This document shows, piece after piece, positions 6,903 through 14,836 of a stretch of DNA of 21,656 nt; within the stretch, counting starts at the first letter, position 1, and each line of letters begins with the position of its first letter. The notes under the pieces are model-generated. The model was not told where the DNA came from and did not search any database. It saw only the letters and a list, made by a program, of their open reading frames with translations. A program made the translations under genes and the position numbers. The stretch comes from Pseudomonadota bacterium (GTDB lineage Bacteria; Pseudomonadota; Gammaproteobacteria; Acidithiobacillales; Acidithiobacillaceae): the NCBI GenBank assembly GCA_021827445.1, contig JAKAVW010000013.1:1-21656 (forward strand), in the 5' to 3' direction.

Positions 6903-6987
6903 GCGAGAGTGGCGGAATTGGTAGACGCACTGGATTTAGGTTCCAGCGGTTTAGGCCGTGCGAGTTCGAATCTCGCCTTTCGCACCA
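6903..6987 (+). tRNA. tRNA-Leu (anticodon UAG)
   Basis: An 85-base class II tRNA. The acceptor stem GCGAGAG pairs with CTTTCGC (one G-T), followed by A and an encoded CCA. The anticodon stem CTGGA/TCCAG encloses the loop TTTAGGT, giving anticodon TAG at 6937-6939, which reads CUA and other CUN codons. A long variable arm (CGGTTTAGGCCGT region) and the T arm GCGAG-TTCGAAT-CTCGC are clear. Confidence 0.97.
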
Positions 6988-7370
6988 ATAGCTTCCACGC
7001 ATTGGCGAAGCGGCAGCGTGCGATGACTGCGCCAGATTCCAACTGCTGCACACCGAAGATAAGATACTGAGTTGATGATGCGTGTTTACATGGATACCAG
7101 CGTTCTGGAGCTGCCCGCACGCGAGAGCCGCATGCCGATCTTGCACAGACCGTGGCTGGTCACCCAAGGGGCGGATGCCTGATATTCTCAATCGATGCAG
7201 CGGGTATCCACTTCACCCACCTGGGCAGGTGCCTGTGCATGCAATTTTTTGAGCAGGTTGCGCACCTGCGCGGTCAGTGGTTCAGGCTGTAAACATTGGC
7301 AAATATCCCTTGATCCTGCGAGCGCCGGACGGGCTATGCGAACTCGGCGCACGATCGGAAGGATAAGCCG
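6988..7370. other. 383-bp stretch without an intact gene
   Basis: Between tRNA-Leu and the DUF815 gene no normal gene is apparent. It holds a possible PIN-toxin remnant at 7075-7182, a small hairpin CACCT-GGGC-AGGTG at 7219-7232 and another GCAGGT-TGCGC-ACCTGC, at about 7254-7270, preceded by a T-run on the plus strand, and a weak 54-codon minus-strand frame (7188-7352) that continues the DUF815 frame past its TAG. No repeat of the tRNA 3' end, and hence no attachment-site pair, was found within the window. Confidence 0.5.
7075..7182 (+). pseudogene. Possible remnant of a PIN-domain toxin gene
   Basis: A 35-codon frame starts MMRVYMDTSVLELPAR. The RVYxDTSVL segment matches the first strand and acidic residue of PIN-domain (VapC-like) ribonucleases, but the rest does not look like a PIN domain and the frame stops early. 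Directly upstream, another frame ends in a TGA that overlaps this ATG (TGATG), the usual join of an antitoxin and toxin gene. Its last residues read ACDDCARFQLLHTEDKILS, and it has no start because it abuts the tRNA gene. This may be a decayed toxin-antitoxin pair beside a tRNA; chance resemblance is possible. Confidence 0.22.
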
Positions 7371-8234
7371 CTATCGTGCCGCCAGTGCCCTAGACCCGGC
7401 CCAGTGGCGGGCAAACTGCCGCGCCACCCGGCCACTGCGCGAGCCGCGCTGCAAGGCCCAGCGCAGGGCTTCCTCCCGCCATTCCGCCTGCGGCGTCCGC
7501 ACCCCCAGACGCTGCAGATGGATAATGCAAATATCCAGATACATGGCCTGATCAAAAGGATAAAAGCCCAGCCATAAGCCGAAGCGCTCGGAGAGGCTGA
7601 TTTTTTCTTCCGCCGTCTCGCCGGGGATAATTTCCTCACCGTGGCGATGATATTCCTCGTTGTCGGCGAAATGGCGCGGCATCAGATGGCGACGATTGCT
7701 GGTGGCGTAGAGCAGCACGTTGTCCGGACGCGCCTCCACACCGCCGTCCAGCAGGGACTTGAGGGCCTTGTAGCCGGGGTCGTCGGCACCGAAAGACAGG
7801 TCATCGCAGAAGAGCACAAAATAATGGGCCTGCTGTGGATCGGCCGCCTGCAGCGCCGCCAGAATCTCCGGCAGGTCGAGGATGCCGTCCGGGTCGATTT
7901 CAATCACCCGCAGCCCCCGATCCGCATAACGGCGCAGGAGCGCCTTGACCAGCGAAGACTTGCCCGTGCCCCGCCCGCCCCAGAGCAAGGCGTCATTGGC
8001 GGGAAAACCGGCGACAAACTGGCGGGTGTTCAAGTCCAGTGCGGCTTTGGTGTCTTCAATACCGAGCAGTTCGTCCATCTCCGGCAAGTCCACGCGCGCC
8101 ACCCCTTCCAGACGGCCACCGAGGGGCAGATGGCGCCAGCGGGCAGCCTTTACCCCGGCAAAGTCGGGTAGAGGATGGCTGCTGCTGTCCCCCAAAAGGG
8201 CGGCTAAACCCTGAATCACCTGTTGACGTTCCAC
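7371..8234 (-). CDS. DUF815-family AAA+ ATPase
   Basis: The 287-residue protein carries a P-loop GGRGTGKSS at residues 86-94 and a Walker B strand YFVLFCDDLSF at about 138-148, preceded by the DUF815 hallmark LPEMDELLGIEDTKAAL. Further family blocks are YKALKSLLDGGVEARPDNVLLYATSNRRHLMP and the end SGRVARQFARHW. DUF815 proteins are AAA+ ATPases of unknown function. The GTG at 8234 is chosen because AGGAG lies ten bases upstream; an ATG at 8282 would add 16 residues but lacks a ribosome site and takes up most of the divergent promoter region. It is divergent from yciB. No membrane segment is seen, so it should be cytoplasmic. Confidence 0.85.
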   Translation of the reverse strand: MERQQVIQGLAALLGDSSSHPLPDFAGVKAARWRHLPLGGRLEGVARVDLPEMDELLGIEDTKAALDLNTRQFVAGFPANDALLWGGRGTGKSSLVKALLRRYADRGLRVIEIDPDGILDLPEILAALQAADPQQAHYFVLFCDDLSFGADDPGYKALKSLLDGGVEARPDNVLLYATSNRRHLMPRHFADNEEYHRHGEEIIPGETAEEKISLSERFGLWLGFYPFDQAMYLDICIIHLQRLGVRTPQAEWREEALRWALQRGSRSGRVARQFARHWAGSRALAAR

Positions 8235-8297
8235 TGTCCACGAACTCCTTTCTGTGATTAGATAGCGTAAGCTTAACCCCATTTACCGTGGCGCGTC

Positions 8298-8855
8298 ATG
8301 AAACTGCTTACCGATTTCCTCCCCATCATCCTCTTTTTCGTGGCCTACAAGATTCACGGAATCTATATGGCCACCGAGGTGCTTATCGTTGCCGCTATCC
8401 TGCTGATGGTCTGGCAGTGGTGGCGGCGGGGCCGGGTCGAGACCATGACCTGGGTCTCCACCCTGCTGATCCTGACCTTCGGCGGCCTGACCCTGTATTT
8501 TCATAACGACACCTTCATCAAGATCAAACCCAGCATTCTCTATGTGCTGTTCGCGGCGGCCCTGCTCTTTACCCACTGGCGCGAGGAGCCGCTCCTGCAA
8601 CGCCTGATGGGCGGACAACTGCCGGCCGCGCTGCCCCCATCTTTCTGGCGGCGCCTTAATGGCTACTGGATTGCCTTCTTTCTCTTCGGTGCAGTCCTGA
8701 ACCTGATCGTGGCCTATGCGTTTTCGACGGATATCTGGGTGGATTTCAAGCTCTTCGGCATGCTCGCCATCACCGTCATTTTCGTGCTCTTTCAAGCAGT
8801 GGTGATCTCGCGTGCTTTGCCGCAAGAGGCGAAGGATGGCGATTCGTCGGCGTAG
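8298..8855 (+). CDS. yciB: Inner-membrane intracellular septation protein A homologue (YciB)
   Basis: The 185-residue protein matches YciB/IspA in length, start and pattern: MKLLTDFLPIILFFVAYKIHGIYMATEVLI, then FGGLTLYFHNDTFIKIKPSILYVLFAAALL and WRRLNGYWIAFFLFGAVLNLIVAY. Five or so hydrophobic helices are visible, so it sits in the inner membrane. YciB affects cell envelope integrity and septation, and the biochemical role is not settled. The start has no clear Shine-Dalgarno sequence but matches the family N-terminus exactly. Downstream are yciI and bolA, an arrangement common in proteobacteria. The 83-base gap before yciI shows no terminator. Confidence 0.93.
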   Translation: MKLLTDFLPIILFFVAYKIHGIYMATEVLIVAAILLMVWQWWRRGRVETMTWVSTLLILTFGGLTLYFHNDTFIKIKPSILYVLFAAALLFTHWREEPLLQRLMGGQLPAALPPSFWRRLNGYWIAFFLFGAVLNLIVAYAFSTDIWVDFKLFGMLAITVIFVLFQAVVISRALPQEAKDGDSSA

Positions 8856-8938
8856 CCTCTGGTCAGTGAGGACAGTTGCCAACGGAGTGCAAATGGGGCA
8901 GCTTTAGGGCATACATCTCACCGACAGGAAAAAGGTTC

Positions 8939-9241
8939 ATGTATTACTGCATTATTGGCACGGACAATCCCGATTCCCTGAGCAAGCGCCAGACGGCGCG
9001 GGGCGATCATCTGGCGCGCCTGCATCAATTGCAATCCGAGGGGCGTTTACTGACTGCGGGGCCATTTCCCGCCATAGACAGTGAAGAACCGGGCGAAGCG
9101 GGCTTTACCGGCAGCCTGATCATTGCCCGTTTTGACTCGCTGGAGGGTGCCCGTGCCTGGGCTGCCGCCGAACCTTATCTCAGTGCCGGTGTTTACGCAG
9201 ATGTCAGCGTTCGCCCTTATAAAGGAGTATTTTTGCCATGA
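8939..9241 (+). CDS. yciI: YciI-like protein
   Basis: The 100-residue protein starts MYYCIIGTDNPDSLSKRQTARGDHLARL and has the YciI-fold features: a ferredoxin-like alpha/beta barrel with RGDHLARLHQLQSEGRLLTAGPFPA, a conserved His/Asp pair near residues 24-26, and SLIIARFDSLEGARAWAAAEPYLSAGVYADVSVRPYKGVF. The family is small and mostly of unknown function. The ATG at 8939 has AGG in GGAAAAAGG a few bases upstream; the longer in-frame ATG at 8876 would add 21 residues that do not fit the family. It overlaps bolA by four bases (ATGA), so both are coupled. Confidence 0.9.
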   Translation: MYYCIIGTDNPDSLSKRQTARGDHLARLHQLQSEGRLLTAGPFPAIDSEEPGEAGFTGSLIIARFDSLEGARAWAAAEPYLSAGVYADVSVRPYKGVFLP

Positions 9242-9549
9242 ACAAAGAAATCCTTGGTAGTTTATTGCGTGATGCCCTGAATCCGGAATTCCTGGAAATC
9301 AATGACCGGACGGAATCCCACAGCGGTCATGCGTCGTCCGGCGGTGGCGGGCATTACGAGGTGCGCATTGTCAGCAGCCAGTTCGCGGGCTTGGCCCCAT
9401 TGGCACGTCACCGCTTGGTCAATACAGCCACCGACCCGGTGCGTCAGGAGATACACGCGCTGTCGATCAAGGCCTATAGCCCGGAAGAGTTTGCCGCCCA
9501 AAACCAGCCCAAAACACAGCGTCCAGCCATCGCCCTGAATGTCCTTTAG
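9238..9549 (+). CDS. bolA: BolA-family protein
   Basis: The 103-residue protein has the BolA/IbaG fold: a helix IxxLLRDALNPEFLEINDRTESHSGH, a glycine-rich loop, HYEVRIVSSQFAGLAPLARHRLVNTAT, then EIHALSIKAYSPEEF. The conserved His and the HALSI segment are in the usual places. BolA proteins bind [2Fe-2S] clusters with monothiol glutaredoxins and may act as transcription or iron-homeostasis factors. AAAGGAG lies 8-14 bases before the ATG, inside yciI. It overlaps yciI by four bases. Whether it is BolA or IbaG type cannot be decided by eye. argA follows after a 53-base gap. Confidence 0.92.
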   Translation: MNKEILGSLLRDALNPEFLEINDRTESHSGHASSGGGGHYEVRIVSSQFAGLAPLARHRLVNTATDPVRQEIHALSIKAYSPEEFAAQNQPKTQRPAIALNVL

Positions 9550-9602
9550 GACTAGTCTGGTCATGAGACCTATTCCTCCTCACAGACATTGCGAGGCCGC
9601 AC

Positions 9603-10943
9603 ATGGTTCTCGACCAGCGGGCAGCTCTGATGCCGACCGATAGCTTCGTCCGCGGCTTCCGCGAGTCTTCGCCCTACATTCATCGCTTTCGCGGGCAGAC
9701 CTTCGTCATCAATTTCGGTGGCGACGCCCTCGCGGATGGCAGCATCCGCAGCCTCGCCCATGACATCGCCCTGCTCAACAGCCTGGGCATCAATGTCGTC
9801 CTGGTGCACGGGGCCGGGCCGCAGATTGACGCGGCACTGCTGGCCCACCAACTGCGCACCGAGCGGGTCAATGGCAAGCGCGTCACCGACCTGGCGGCCA
9901 TGCAGGTACTCCGCGAGGCGGTAGGCGGCGCCCGTCTGGTGGTGGAGGCGGCATTGTCCGAAGGGCAGATGGGCTCGCCCATGGCCCATGCCGGATTGCA
10001 GGTGGTCAGCGGTAACTTCATCATCGCCCAGCCCCTTGGGGTGCTGGAGGGGGTGGACTACCAGTATACCGGGCAGGTGCGGCGGGTGGCGACAGAGGCC
10101 ATCCAACGCCATCTTGCCGCCGACGAAATCGTCCTGCTCTCCCCCATCGGCGTCTCGCCGACGGGCACCCTGTTCAACATCCGCGCGGAAGAAGTCGCCA
10201 TCGCGGCGGCCGTGGCTTTACATGCGGCCAAGCTGGTATTTTTCATGGATGAAGACGGCGTGACCGATGCACAGGGGCAACTGATACGCCAGATCACCCT
10301 CTCCGAACTACCGCAATTACTAGAGCGGGATGATATTCAGGGTGGGCTGCGCGAGCATCTGCACAGTGCCGCCATCGCCTGCACCGGAACGGTGGATCGT
10401 GTCCATCTCATATCCCGGCAGGTGGATGGTGCGCTGCTGCGCGAACTCTTCACCCGCGATGGCCTGGGTACCCTCATCTCCCAGGACCCTTTCGAGCATC
10501 TGCGGACGGCCACGGTCGCCGACATCCCCGGGATCCTCGACCTGATTCGGCCCATGGAAGAGCGCGGTGTACTGGTGCGGCGCAGCCGGGAACGCCTCGA
10601 AATGGAAGCCAATCGTTTTGTGGTCATGGAACGGGACGGCAAGATCATCGGCTGTGCGGCCATGTATCCCTACCCTGATCAGGGAATGGCCGAAGTCGCC
10701 TGCCTTGCGGTGGACGGCCACTATCGCCGCCAGGGGCGCGGTGAGCAACTGCTCGACTACTGTCTGGAGCAGGCGCGGGAGCTAAAGCTGGAGCAGATTT
10801 TCGTGCTCAGCACCCAGACGACCCACTGGTTTCTGGAGCGCGGCTTTCACCATGGCACCCTGGAGGATTTACCGGTGCCGCGGCAGCACCTCTACAACTT
10901 CCAGCGCCGTAGTCAGGTATTTTTTCGCAGCCTGATCGTCTGA
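9603..10943 (+). CDS. argA: Amino-acid N-acetyltransferase (N-acetylglutamate synthase)
   Basis: The 446-residue protein has an N-terminal amino-acid-kinase domain (about residues 20-290, with FVINFGGDALADG, VLVHGAGPQI, and FFMDEDGV) and a C-terminal GNAT domain (about 300-446, with the acetyl-CoA loop RRQGRGEQLL and the motif EVACLAVDGHYR). This two-domain layout is that of proteobacterial ArgA, which makes N-acetylglutamate from glutamate and acetyl-CoA, the first step of arginine synthesis. The kinase domain senses arginine in this family. The ATG at 9603 has GAGG eight bases upstream. It ends seven bases before the stop of the convergent NYN gene, with no clear terminator between. Confidence 0.95.
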   Translation: MVLDQRAALMPTDSFVRGFRESSPYIHRFRGQTFVINFGGDALADGSIRSLAHDIALLNSLGINVVLVHGAGPQIDAALLAHQLRTERVNGKRVTDLAAMQVLREAVGGARLVVEAALSEGQMGSPMAHAGLQVVSGNFIIAQPLGVLEGVDYQYTGQVRRVATEAIQRHLAADEIVLLSPIGVSPTGTLFNIRAEEVAIAAAVALHAAKLVFFMDEDGVTDAQGQLIRQITLSELPQLLERDDIQGGLREHLHSAAIACTGTVDRVHLISRQVDGALLRELFTRDGLGTLISQDPFEHLRTATVADIPGILDLIRPMEERGVLVRRSRERLEMEANRFVVMERDGKIIGCAAMYPYPDQGMAEVACLAVDGHYRRQGRGEQLLDYCLEQARELKLEQIFVLSTQTTHWFLERGFHHGTLEDLPVPRQHLYNFQRRSQVFFRSLIV

Positions 10944-10950
10944 AGTGGGG

Positions 10951-11919
10951 TCAGGAGGGCTCAGCGACCGTCTCATCCTCCTCGGACTCGTCTTCTAAAG
11001 AGGGATCCGCCCCCCCTCCCCCCGTTCCGTCCCGTTCCGTGACGGCGGCACGGTCGGACTGCTTAGACAAGCCTCCGGTGCGGCCATCATAGCGATTGAC
11101 CACCGTGCAGCGGCGGGCGATGAAGCCACCCTTTTCCGTCTCGCTGGGCTCAATGTCAAACTCCAGAATGATGTCCCGGCTCGGGAGATCATCCGTATCC
11201 AGCTCGCGCGGCAAGTCAGAAATGTGGACAAAGGCCGACTCGTAAGGAGAGTCCTCCTGCCGGGTATCCGTCACCCACAAACGGGCGGAAATGGCGGTCA
11301 GAAAACGGATGAAGCCGAAACCACGGTCCGCCTCCCAGCGAATGCAGATACCGCGGATGCGTGAACCCATCTCCCCCCACGGCACCCGCACATCGCCGCG
11401 TAAGGGAATCAGACCAGGCACCAGATAACCCGAATAGAAGGCGTCGGCCTCGTGCTGCAATTCCCGGGAAACATTACGAAAGGCCAACACTTCGACCCGA
11501 CACCCCTTGTTTTGCAAGGCGCGCACCACCTGCAAAAAGTCCCCGTCGCCGGTGACCAACAGCACCTGGTCCAGTCGCTCCGACTGCAGCATCACATCCA
11601 CGGCCAGATCGAGGTCGGCATTGGCCTTGGACATACTGTTGCCTTCTTCGTCCACAAACCAGCGCACCGGCTTTTCGATGATTTTCCAGCCCAGATCGCG
11701 CACCGCCTGCTGATAGCCACGAATCCGTTCCCGGTATTCATGGTCACGCTTCATGCGCTCACCATCTACCGCCATATAGGTATTCAGGCGCAGCAACCGC
11801 GCCTCGTCCTCCCGGCCGGCGAAGCGCCGCAGCACGTCGTAACGCATGGAATAACCGCCGTTGTAGCGAATATTTTCGGCATCCACATAGACACCAATAT
11901 GTAGCTCACCAGTACTCAT
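10951..11919 (-). CDS. NYN (LabA/DUF88) protein with C-terminal cold-shock-like domain
   Basis: The 322-residue protein starts with an NYN domain (about 6-170): GVYVDAENIRYNGG with Asp13, KANADLDLAVDVM with Asp102/104, and VLLVTGDGDFLQVVRAL with Asp125/127 are the acidic residues of PIN-like metal-dependent ribonucleases. Around 188-275 lies an OB/cold-shock-like domain with GICIRWEADRGFGFIRF (RNP1-like), SAFVHISDLP (RNP2-like) and IILEFDIEPSE. The tail (about 285-322) is acidic and low-complexity. The combination suggests an RNA-binding ribonuclease; activity is inferred. It starts six bases after the ilvD stop and is co-directional, so it is likely the second gene of an ilvD operon. No good Shine-Dalgarno site is seen, which fits coupling. 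Confidence 0.85.
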   Translation of the reverse strand: MSTGELHIGVYVDAENIRYNGGYSMRYDVLRRFAGREDEARLLRLNTYMAVDGERMKRDHEYRERIRGYQQAVRDLGWKIIEKPVRWFVDEEGNSMSKANADLDLAVDVMLQSERLDQVLLVTGDGDFLQVVRALQNKGCRVEVLAFRNVSRELQHEADAFYSGYLVPGLIPLRGDVRVPWGEMGSRIRGICIRWEADRGFGFIRFLTAISARLWVTDTRQEDSPYESAFVHISDLPRELDTDDLPSRDIILEFDIEPSETEKGGFIARRCTVVNRYDGRTGGLSKQSDRAAVTERDGTGGGGADPSLEDESEEDETVAEPS

Positions 11920-11925
11920 AAATGC

Positions 11926-13602
11926 TCAGGACTCCAGAATGGCGCCGTTGGCGGCGTTAGTCACCAGCTTACGATAACGACGCAACCACGGTGACTTCAG
12001 GGGTTTTTCGATCGGCACCCAGTGCTTGCGGCGTTCGGCCAATGCCTCATCATTCAGGTCGACGTGGATTTTGCCGTTATCGAGGTCAAGAGAAATGATG
12101 TCACCATCTTTCAGCAGACCGATAGGGCCGCCCTCTGCGGCCTCCGGGGAGATATGGCCGATACAGGCCCCATGGGTCGCCCCACTGAAACGGCCATCGG
12201 TAATCAATGCGACGCTTTCACCCAGCCCCATGCCCATGATGTTGGCGGTAGGCGTCAGCATTTCCGGCATGCCGGGACCACCCTTCGGACCTTCATAGCG
12301 GATCACCACCACATTACCGGCCTTGACCTCACCGGCGAGAATACCGTCCGCCGCCGTTTCCATACTCTCAAAAATCTTCGCGGGTCCCGAGAACTTCCGC
12401 ATGGCGGGCAATACCGCACCAATTTTGACGATACCGCCTTCGGGCGCGAGATTGCCGAAGACCACCCGCAGGCCGCCGGTAGGGGAAATGGGATCGCTGG
12501 CCAGATGGATGACCCTGCTGTCCTTGACCGCCGCCGCTGTCACAATCTCGCGCAAACTCTGGCCGCTGACCGTCGGCTTGTCCAGATGCAGCACCTCGGG
12601 ATTGCGCTTGTGCACTTCATGCAGAATAGCGGGAATGCCGCCAGCACGGCCGATATCCTCGATATGCACTGTCGACAAGGCCGGCGACACCTTGGCGAGA
12701 TAGGCCACCTGCTGCGCCAGATCATTCAGCCGCGCCAGCGGGTAATTCAGACCGGCCTCCCGGGCGATAGCCAGGGTATGCAACACCGTGTTGGTGGAAC
12801 CGCCCATGGCCATATCGAGAATGAACGCATTATCGATCGCATCGAAATCCACCAGTTGCCGCATGGTCGGCCCGCCCGCCAGCGCCAGCGCCACCACCCG
12901 GTCCGCAGCCTGCCGCACCAGGTCGCGGCGCGCCGCCGCGGTCGCCAGAATGGTGCCGTTGCCAGGCAGCGCAATCCCGAGGACTTCCATCAGGCAGTTC
13001 ATACTGTTGGCGGTGAACATGCCGGAGCAGGAGCCACAGGTCGGGCAGGCTTTATCTTCAATTTCCTTGAGACGAATTTGCGTGATTTGCCCGCGCTTGA
13101 ACTGCCCGACCGCCTCAAAAGCCGTCACCAGATCAATAGCCGTTCCGTCAGACAGATGTCCGGCTTCCATGGGGCCGCCGGAGACAAATACCGTGGGCAC
13201 GTCACAGCGCAGCGCGCCCATAATCATCCCGGGCACGATCTTGTCGCAGTTGGGGATACAGATGAGCGCATCCAGATGATGCGCCTGTACCACTGTCTCG
13301 ATGGAATCCGCAATCAGTTCACGGCTCGGCAGCGAGTAACGCATACCGTCGTGACCCATGATGATGCCGTCATCCACGCCGATGGTATTGAATTCGAAGG
13401 GTACGCCCCCTGCCGCACGGATGTTCTCCTTGACGATGCGTCCGAACTCCTGCAGATGCACATGACCGGGAATGATGTCGATGAAGGAATTGGCCACTCC
13501 GATAAAGGGCTTATCCATATCCTGATCCGTCACCCCGCAAGCCTTGAGCAGGGCGCGATGGGGGGTGCGTTCAAAGCCTTTTTTGATCATATCGGAGCGC
13601 AT
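11926..13602 (-). CDS. ilvD: Dihydroxy-acid dehydratase
   Basis: The 558-residue enzyme dehydrates 2,3-dihydroxy acids in valine, isoleucine and leucine synthesis and binds a Fe-S cluster. Cysteine motifs are IPNCDKIVPGM near 117 and CPTCGSCSGMFTANSMNCL near 186-203; the N-terminal loop reads NSFIDIIPGHVHL, with Gly where [2Fe-2S] members often have Cys, as in the E. coli enzyme. Other signs are GGVPFEFNTIGVDDGIIMGHDGM and DGRFSGATHGACIGHISPEAAEGG. The ATG at 13602 is preferred because MRSDMIKKG is the family start and GAGG lies ten bases upstream; a GTG at 13689 would add 29 residues. A promoter lies at 13714-13742, giving a leader of about 105 bases. Confidence 0.96.
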   Translation of the reverse strand: MRSDMIKKGFERTPHRALLKACGVTDQDMDKPFIGVANSFIDIIPGHVHLQEFGRIVKENIRAAGGVPFEFNTIGVDDGIIMGHDGMRYSLPSRELIADSIETVVQAHHLDALICIPNCDKIVPGMIMGALRCDVPTVFVSGGPMEAGHLSDGTAIDLVTAFEAVGQFKRGQITQIRLKEIEDKACPTCGSCSGMFTANSMNCLMEVLGIALPGNGTILATAAARRDLVRQAADRVVALALAGGPTMRQLVDFDAIDNAFILDMAMGGSTNTVLHTLAIAREAGLNYPLARLNDLAQQVAYLAKVSPALSTVHIEDIGRAGGIPAILHEVHKRNPEVLHLDKPTVSGQSLREIVTAAAVKDSRVIHLASDPISPTGGLRVVFGNLAPEGGIVKIGAVLPAMRKFSGPAKIFESMETAADGILAGEVKAGNVVVIRYEGPKGGPGMPEMLTPTANIMGMGLGESVALITDGRFSGATHGACIGHISPEAAEGGPIGLLKDGDIISLDLDNGKIHVDLNDEALAERRKHWVPIEKPLKSPWLRRYRKLVTNAANGAILES

Positions 13603-13713
13603 GGGGGTCCTCGTGGCAAGTTCAAGCAGGGGGCGCATCGCGTGGATAACACCCAGACAGCGGCGCGATCGGGTGCAGAGTAAAAACACACTGACCGCCT
13701 GATTAGTGCCTAG

Positions 13714-13742
13714 AGTATAGAGCTAAGTGTGAGACAGGCCAA
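13714..13742 (-). promoter_or_regulatory. Predicted promoter of ilvD
   Basis: On the minus strand TTGGCC, a 17-base spacer and TATACT point at ilvD. The -10 agrees with the consensus at five of six positions. Transcription would begin near 13707, about 105 bases before the ATG at 13602. The leader contains a leucine-containing in-frame extension but no convincing terminator-antiterminator pair. Confidence 0.55.
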
Positions 13743-13762
13743 GAAGCAGATGCTGCCGCCAA

Positions 13763-14830
13763 TCAATGGCGTTGGCACAGCCTGCCATCCATAGACACTG
13801 GCTGCAACCACTCGTTCCATATCGCCAACAGTACAGCCAGCAGCACCGGCCCCAGGAACAATCCGATGAAACCGAAGGCGAGAATGCCGCCCAACACCCC
13901 GAAGAGCACCAGCAGAAACGGAATCCGTACCGCGTTGGAAATCACCAGCGGGCGAATCAGGTTATCAATCCAGCTCACCACCAGCGCACCCCACAGGGCC
14001 AACCCTACTCCCGCCCAGATATCGCCCTGAAAAAGCAGCCAGATACTCGCGGCACCCCAAACCAGGGGGGTACCGAAGGGAATCAAGGAAAACAGCAGGG
14101 TGATGATGGCCAGCAATACGGGCGCGGGCAGCCCTGCCACCGCGTAACCCACCCCCGCAAGGGCGCCCTGCGCCACCGCGGTCGCTAGAATGCCGTAAAT
14201 CACCGCACGGATGGTGCTGGCCACCGTCCGTAGATAGGCGTCGCCCCGCTGTCCCAGCACCTGGCCGACAAAACGGCGCAACTGATCCAACAGCAGTTCA
14301 CCATGCCGGTAGAAGAAAAAGGTGGTGATGAGAACAAGCATCAGCAAAGCGCCGAAACGCCCGATCCCGCCCGCAACACTGCCCAGCCGCCCCGCCCAGG
14401 CGGAGAGGTCGGGGGACAACGCACCGGGCATCAGTTTCGCCTTCCAGGGGGCGGGAATCTGCACGAGCAGATCATGCACCCAAGGTATCCGATTCAGCCT
14501 TGCTTCCAGAGTCGTGTGTGCATCCAGGCTGCCGAGGTCGGCCAGTACATGGTGCAACTCCGTCCCCAGGGTGATGCTCAGGAAAAGTACGGGAAGAATA
14601 AAAATCAGCGCCAGCATGAGCGTGGCGCCTGCTGCTGCCAGCACGGGCGGCCAGTGTCGGCGCATGGGACCAGCCAGCGGCCACGTCGCATAAACGAGAA
14701 CAGCCGCCCAGCCAAGGGCTGGCAAAAAAGGAGAAAGGATTTTCCAGACCAGGGCAAAAAAGAGAACGGCGGCGAGCAATTGGCCGAAGGCGAAGCGCAG
14801 ATCGCGAACCGTCAGATCCGCGAGACGCAT
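13763..14830 (-). CDS. AI-2E family (PerM/YdiK-type) membrane transporter
   Basis: The 355-residue protein is rich in hydrophobic helices. Two or three lie in residues 15-85 and the rest in 160-345. A central amphipathic part (about 90-150) contains a charged loop, as in the AI-2E transporter family. The signature region is IPFLLVLFGVLGGILAFGFIGLFLGPVLLAVLLAIW at 305-340, preceded by WIDNLIRPLVISNAVRIPF. Substrates in this family vary (quorum signals, Na+/H+ exchange and others), so none is assigned. It begins six bases after maeB ends and may share its transcript. There is no clear ribosome site. No terminator is visible before the ilvD promoter, so read-through toward ilvD is possible. Confidence 0.88.
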   Translation of the reverse strand: MRLADLTVRDLRFAFGQLLAAVLFFALVWKILSPFLPALGWAAVLVYATWPLAGPMRRHWPPVLAAAGATLMLALIFILPVLFLSITLGTELHHVLADLGSLDAHTTLEARLNRIPWVHDLLVQIPAPWKAKLMPGALSPDLSAWAGRLGSVAGGIGRFGALLMLVLITTFFFYRHGELLLDQLRRFVGQVLGQRGDAYLRTVASTIRAVIYGILATAVAQGALAGVGYAVAGLPAPVLLAIITLLFSLIPFGTPLVWGAASIWLLFQGDIWAGVGLALWGALVVSWIDNLIRPLVISNAVRIPFLLVLFGVLGGILAFGFIGLFLGPVLLAVLLAIWNEWLQPVSMDGRLCQRH

Positions 14831-14836
14831 CGTGAT

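Noticed and set aside
6964..6987. tRNA-Leu 3' end as a phage or island attachment site
   Set aside because: No second copy of the 3' end and no integrase gene were found in the window.
6862..7191. 109-codon minus-strand ORF containing RRDSNSHGLNRWNLNP
   Set aside because: The recognisable segment is the antisense translation of tRNA-Leu, a well-known false protein in annotations.
7254..7270. Hairpin GCAGGT-TGCGC-ACCTGC next to a T-run
   Set aside because: The T-run precedes the hairpin on the plus strand and reads as A-run after it on the minus strand, so it is not an intrinsic terminator in either direction.
7641..8171. 176-codon plus-strand ORF opposite the DUF815 gene
   Set aside because: Antisense shadow of an ATPase with clear Walker motifs.
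12022..13683. 553-codon plus-strand ORF opposite ilvD
   Set aside because: It is a long antisense shadow of ilvD; the ilvD frame has all family motifs, while this one is rich in His, Gln and Arg without any known domain.
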